9,403 nt of DNA, from positions 1 to 9,403 of the forward strand of contig JBKOWZ010000132.1 of NCBI GenBank assembly GCA_046724665.1. Direction: 5' to 3'. This document shows positions 6,510 to 9,403 of this stretch, piece after piece. This DNA comes from Actinocrinis sp046724665. GTDB taxonomy: Bacteria > Actinomycetota > Actinomycetes > Streptomycetales > Catenulisporaceae. The translations under genes and the position numbers were made by a program. The stretch's first letter is position 1. Each line of letters begins with the position of its first letter. The notes under the pieces were generated by a model that worked only from the letters and a program-made list of their open reading frames with translations, was not told the origin of the DNA and did not search any database.

Positions 6510-6565
6510 CGCCGCGCGCGCCGTGTCCACATGCGGTAAACGTCAAGATGCGGTGTTCTGGTCAT

Positions 6566-6952
6566 ATGAGACTCGTGCTGAACGTCATCTGGCTAGTGCT
6601 GTGCGGGATCTGGATGGCCCTCCTCTACGTGCTCGCGGGCGTGATCTGCTGCATCTTCATCATCACCATCCCGTTCGGCATCGCGGCCTTCCGCATCGCC
6701 GGTTACGCGCTCTGGCCGTTCGGGCGCACGATCGAGGTGCGCGAGGACGCCGGCGCGGCCTCGTGCGTCGGCAACGTGCTCTGGATCGTGCTCGCCGGGT
6801 GGTGGCTCGCGATCGGGCACCTGGCCACCGGCGTCGCGCTGTTCCTGACGATCATCGGCATCCCGCTGGCGCTGGCCAACTTCAAGCTGATCCCGATCTC
6901 GCTCGTCCCGCTCGGCGTGCGGATCGTCCACGTCGGCGAGCCGCGCTTCTAG
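6566..6952 (+). CDS. yccF: YccF-family inner membrane protein
   Basis: A 128-residue hydrophobic protein that opens with MRLVLNVIWLVLCGIW, the usual YccF (DUF307) beginning. It contains two copies of the family's inner-membrane unit: ITIPFGIAAFRIAGYALWPF (about 33-52) and TIIGIPLALANFKLIPISLV (about 95-114), an internal duplication with about two membrane segments each. The family is widespread and of unknown function. The ATG lacks a clear ribosome site, and the 8-bp palindrome TCATATGA (6562-6569) overlaps it. The gene is divergent from the regulator and shows no functional link to the operon. The family call is sure; no role can be given. Confidence 0.9.
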   Translation: MRLVLNVIWLVLCGIWMALLYVLAGVICCIFIITIPFGIAAFRIAGYALWPFGRTIEVREDAGAASCVGNVLWIVLAGWWLAIGHLATGVALFLTIIGIPLALANFKLIPISLVPLGVRIVHVGEPRF

Positions 6953-6956
6953 CCCG

Positions 6957-7586
6957 CTAGATCATCGGGAGCAGCATCACGGCCGTGCTCAGGAACATGG
7001 CGATCTCGCAGGAGCGCCCGACGGCGTCAGTGTGACCGCGGTGCACGGGAGCGGGCAGCCGCCACGCGATGACGAGCGCTGACACGCAGACGTAGCCGAA
7101 GGCGGCGAGCAGGATCGGCGACGAGCCATGCGCGCCCGACGGCATCGGCGGCATCATCATGCCAGGCGCCATGCGCGGGGACATGGCCGTGGACACGGCC
7201 GGGACGGCGCGGTGCGGCGAGCCGGCCATCAGCGCCATGACACCCGCCATCGCGGCGTGGTGCACGCGGTGAACGCCGCGCGAGGTCAGCAGCAGCACCA
7301 GCGCCAAGCCGCCGTAGCCCCAGCGCAGCGCGGGCGCCGGAATCGCATCAGCGGGCGCCAGCATCGCGGCCATGCCGAGCGCCGTCACGATGTGAACCGC
7401 GGAGTCATAGACGCTAGAGGCGTGGACAGCGACGTTCGACTGCTGGTCGCTTGAGGTCTCGGCGCGTGGCCGAAGTCGGAGCCGGAGCCGCTGCGGCCAC
7501 GCGCACCGCAGCAGCCTGCGGCCCGCGATGGAGGCGACCGTGGCCAGGGCCACGCCAAGCAGCCAGTGCACGACTGTCCCGGCCAC
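6957..7586 (-). CDS. DUF5134-like multi-pass membrane protein
   Basis: A 209-residue protein with about five hydrophobic segments (roughly 5-25, 62-80, 86-101, 108-122, 156-176) and a C-terminal one (193-209). An Arg-rich loop follows the first segment. Two features stand out: the cluster HRVHHAAMAGVMALM (106-120) and the loop at 135-148, which has six Met residues. The layout, with conserved His and Met near the membrane and a final MLLPM-like end, matches actinobacterial DUF5134 proteins, whose function is unknown. Met/His clusters suggest metal (copper) contact, but that is only a guess. The GTG start is well supported by AAGGAGG 5 nt upstream (7592-7598). It converges with the YccF gene, 4 bp between stops. 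Confidence 0.75.
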   Translation of the reverse strand: MAGTVVHWLLGVALATVASIAGRRLLRCAWPQRLRLRLRPRAETSSDQQSNVAVHASSVYDSAVHIVTALGMAAMLAPADAIPAPALRWGYGGLALVLLLTSRGVHRVHHAAMAGVMALMAGSPHRAVPAVSTAMSPRMAPGMMMPPMPSGAHGSSPILLAAFGYVCVSALVIAWRLPAPVHRGHTDAVGRSCEIAMFLSTAVMLLPMI

Positions 7587-7591
7587 AGTCG

Positions 7592-7598
7592 CCTCCTT
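7592..7598 (-). promoter_or_regulatory. Strong ribosome binding site deciding a GTG start
   Basis: AAGGAGG on the minus strand, 5 nt before the GTG of the DUF5134-like gene. It fixes a non-ATG start that would otherwise be uncertain. Confidence 0.8.
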
Positions 7599-7815
7599 CC
7601 CCTTACCCCCCCGAATCCCCCGAATCCGGCCAGATCAGTCCGAAAAGCTCGGGTCGGCGCGGTGCGGATTCGCGAGGCCGAGCAGCTCTGGCAGGCATCC
7701 CCCATGAGGGGCCGAACATCAGTGCTGCACTACGAGCTGGCGGCGGCCGTCGAAGCGTCGGGGCCGCGTGCCGCCGTGGTTATGCCACCGGTCTGCTGTG
7801 TTTCTGTTGGTTTCG
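7599..7815. other. Intergenic region between divergent genes, no gene seen
   Basis: It must hold the promoter of the DUF5134-like gene, but I see no good -35/-10 pair on the minus strand. CCGAATCC is repeated at 7611-7618 and 7620-7627 close to that gene's start. A short plus-strand reading frame starting with ATG at 7704 and ending at 7823 has no ribosome site or recognisable protein and overlaps the fruR promoter, so I do not call it. GC content falls sharply towards the right end. Confidence 0.5.
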
Positions 7816-7844
7816 TTGACTAGCCACATATCCGGGTGTAAACA
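7816..7844 (+). promoter_or_regulatory. Candidate promoter of the fruR-fruK operon
   Basis: TTGACT (7816-7821) and TAAACA (7839-7844) are 17 bp apart, in an AT-rich island just before the DeoR-type gene. Transcription would start around 7850, giving a leader of about 33 nt. The -35 is 5 of 6 to consensus, the -10 weaker. Confidence 0.5.
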
Positions 7845-7861
7845 ATGCAAAGACAACATCG

Positions 7862-7879
7862 ATTGGCGGTGAATCCAAT
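7862..7879 (+). promoter_or_regulatory. Inverted repeat before fruR, possible operator
   Basis: ATTGG (7862-7866) and CCAAT (7875-7879) form 5-bp inverted arms around 8 bases, just after the expected transcription start and spanning the ribosome site GGTGA (7868-7872). The place suits autorepression by the DeoR-type protein or a translation-controlling stem. The arms are short, so chance is possible. Confidence 0.3.
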
Positions 7880-7882
7880 ATC

Positions 7883-8644
7883 ATGTACGCGGAGGAGCGT
7901 CAGCAGGCCATCCTCGCCAAGGCGCGTGCCGACGGCCGGGTGGACGTGGTGAGCCTGGCCGCTGAGCTGGCGGTGACCACCGAGACGGTACGGCGGGACC
8001 TGACCGTGCTGGAGCGGGCCGGCGTGGTGCGGCGGGTGCACGGCGGCGCGATCCCGGTCGAGCGGCTGGGCTTCGAGCCCGCGGTGGCCACCCGTGACGC
8101 GGTGATGACCGCGGAGAAGGAGCGCATCGCCAAGGCGGCTCTCGCCGAACTGCCCGAGGAGGGCTCGGTGGTCATCGACGCCGGGACCACCACCGGCCGA
8201 CTGGTCGAGGCGCTGCCCGCGGATCGCGAGCTGACCGTCGTGGTCAACTCCCCCGCACTGGCCACCAAGCTCGCCACCCGGGCGAACCTGACCGTGCTGC
8301 TGCTCGGCGGCCGGGTGCGCGGGCGCACGCTGGCGACCGTGGACGAGTGGTCGCTCGCGCCGCTGGCGCAGCTGTGCGTGGACGTGGCGTTCATGGCCAC
8401 CAACGGCGTGTCCGCCGCGCACGGCCTGACCACCCCCGACCTGGCCGAGGCCGCGGTGAAGCGGGCGATGATCGGCGCGGCGCGCCGCACTGTGCTGCTG
8501 GCCGACCACACCAAGTTCGGCAACGACTGCCTGGCCCGCTTCGGCACCCTCGCCGACCTCGACGTGCTGATCACGGACACCGGGCTCGACGACGAGACGG
8601 CGGCGGACTTCGAACAGCAGGGCGTGCGCGTGGTGCGGGCATGA
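7883..8644 (+). CDS. fruR: DeoR-family transcriptional repressor, FruR type
   Basis: 253 residues, the normal DeoR-family size. The N-terminal winged helix (2-56) shows the signature L25-AAELAVTTETVRRDL-40 and ends RRVHGGA. The C-terminal sugar-phosphate domain has DAGTTT (99-104), the typical phosphosugar-binding loop of the isomerase-like fold, and a conserved DHTKFG near the end. The stop overlaps the 1-phosphofructokinase start as ATGA, so the two are one transcript. By context it most likely represses fructose uptake and breakdown and is released by fructose-1-phosphate or a similar ligand; this is inferred from the family and the neighbour. The ATG has GGTGA 10 nt upstream in an AT-rich leader. 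Confidence 0.92.
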   Translation: MYAEERQQAILAKARADGRVDVVSLAAELAVTTETVRRDLTVLERAGVVRRVHGGAIPVERLGFEPAVATRDAVMTAEKERIAKAALAELPEEGSVVIDAGTTTGRLVEALPADRELTVVVNSPALATKLATRANLTVLLLGGRVRGRTLATVDEWSLAPLAQLCVDVAFMATNGVSAAHGLTTPDLAEAAVKRAMIGAARRTVLLADHTKFGNDCLARFGTLADLDVLITDTGLDDETAADFEQQGVRVVRA

Positions 8645-9403
8645 TCGTCACGCTCACGCTCAACCCGAGCCTCGACCGCACCCTCGAGGTGGCCTCGCTC
8701 GAGCGCGGCGCGGTGCTGCGTGCCGCCTCGGCGCACCTCGACCCGGGCGGCAAGGGCGTGAACGTCGCGCGGGCGCTGCTGGCCAACGGCGTCGGCTCAC
8801 GCGCGGTGATCCCGTGCGGCGGGGCCGAGGGCGAGCAGCTGGTCCGCCTGCTGGCCGAGGAGCAGGTGCCGGTGGTCGCGGTGCCGATCGCCGCGCGCAC
8901 CCGCTCGAACGTCACCCTCGTCGAGGCGGACGGCGCCGTCACCAAGGTGAACGAGCCGGGCGCGCCGCTCACGGTCGCCGAGTTCCACGCGGTCGCCGAG
9001 GCCGTGCTCGGCAGCGCGGGCACTGCCGACTGGGTGGTGATGTGCGGCAGCCTGCCGCCGCAGGTGCCGGTGGACGTCTACGCCGGATTCACCGCGCAGT
9101 TCGCCGCCGCGGGCATCCGCGTCGCGGTGGACACCAGCGGCCCGGCGCTGCTGTCCGCCGTCGCGGCCGGGCCCGGTCTGGTCAAGCCGAACCGCGAGGA
9201 GTTGGCCGAGGCCGTCGGCGCACCGCTGCGCGACCTCGGCGACGTGATCGAGGCAGCCCGCGAACTGCGCGCGCGGGGCGCCGGCGCGGTGCTCGCCAGC
9301 CTTGGCGCGCAGGGCGCGCTGCTCGTTGACGAGGACGGCGCGCTGCTCGCGCACGGTACCGAGGTCGAGCCGCGCAGCACGGTCGGCGCGGGCGACGCAC
9401 TGC
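8641..9403 (+). CDS. fruK: 1-phosphofructokinase (PfkB family), 3' end missing
   Basis: The first 254 residues are present; the frame runs off the window edge, short of a family length near 310. It phosphorylates fructose-1-phosphate to fructose-1,6-bisphosphate with ATP in the cytoplasm. Evidence: the start MIVTLTLNPSLDRTLEV typical of FruK, GGKGVNVAR (36-44) for sugar binding, TKVNEPG (101-107), GSLPP (136-140), VKPNREEL (181-188), and STVGAGDA (246-253) with the catalytic base Asp252. It starts inside the fruR stop (ATGA), with no separate ribosome site, so translation is probably coupled. LacC/6-phosphofructokinase-2 relatives share the fold, but the N-terminus and the DeoR-type partner favour FruK. 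Confidence 0.93.
   Translation, partial: MIVTLTLNPSLDRTLEVASLERGAVLRAASAHLDPGGKGVNVARALLANGVGSRAVIPCGGAEGEQLVRLLAEEQVPVVAVPIAARTRSNVTLVEADGAVTKVNEPGAPLTVAEFHAVAEAVLGSAGTADWVVMCGSLPPQVPVDVYAGFTAQFAAAGIRVAVDTSGPALLSAVAAGPGLVKPNREELAEAVGAPLRDLGDVIEAARELRARGAGAVLASLGAQGALLVDEDGALLAHGTEVEPRSTVGAGDAL

Noticed and set aside
6953..6956. Bidirectional terminator between the convergent YccF and DUF5134-like genes
   Set aside because: Only 4 bp separate the stop codons and I see no strong stem followed by T-run at the junction on either strand.
7704..7823. Short plus-strand frame before fruR as a leader peptide
   Set aside because: No ribosome site, it overlaps the candidate -35 box, and it has no attenuator-like structure after it.
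8571..9403. Open frames on the minus strand opposite fruR and fruK
   Set aside because: Arg/Ala/Ser-rich shadows without motifs; the plus strand carries complete DeoR and PfkB signatures.

Overview
The window comes from a GC-rich actinobacterium of the Streptomyces/Catenulispora kind. Codon third positions are overwhelmingly G or C, GTG starts are common, genes overlap by ATGA or GTGA, and the families present are typical actinomycete ones. I found no mobile element, tRNA, rRNA or CRISPR array.

Left part (1-6435, minus strand): a compact catabolic operon read leftwards, headed by its own regulator. The order of transcription is a FadR-type GntR regulator (5695-6435), a 269-bp gap with a candidate promoter and two inverted repeats, a 12-helix APC amine/amino-acid permease (3872-5425), a glutamine-synthetase-like gamma-glutamyl ligase (2449-3870), an aldehyde dehydrogenase (1022-2452) and a short-chain dehydrogenase (207-989). 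The middle genes are tightly coupled: permease and ligase are 1 nt apart, and ligase and aldehyde dehydrogenase overlap by 4 nt (GTGA). The set fits a gamma-glutamylated amine route: import the amine, cap it with glutamate, oxidise the free end to an aldehyde and then to an acid. A dehydrogenase stands where the E. coli Puu pathway has a flavin amine oxidase, so I favour an amino alcohol such as ethanolamine as substrate (as proposed for Streptomyces GlnA4) over putrescine. That is inference. No gamma-glutamyl hydrolase is visible here. The transcript runs out of the dehydrogenase gene into a C-rich, G-poor degenerate tandem repeat (about 113-220) that may act as a Rho-type exit signal.

Middle part (6436-7586): the regulator gene is divergent from a small YccF-family membrane protein (6566-6952, plus). 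That gene converges, with 4 bp between stop codons, on a DUF5134-like membrane protein (6957-7586, minus) with a Met/His-rich stretch. A 12-bp perfect palindrome lies exactly in the 17-bp spacer of the candidate regulator promoter, a good candidate for an autoregulatory operator.

Right part (7587-9403, plus strand): an AT-richer promoter region precedes a DeoR-family repressor (7883-8644), which overlaps by ATGA the start of a 1-phosphofructokinase gene (8641 to the window edge, incomplete). This is the usual actinobacterial fruR-fruK arrangement; a fructose PTS permease gene would be expected just beyond the edge.
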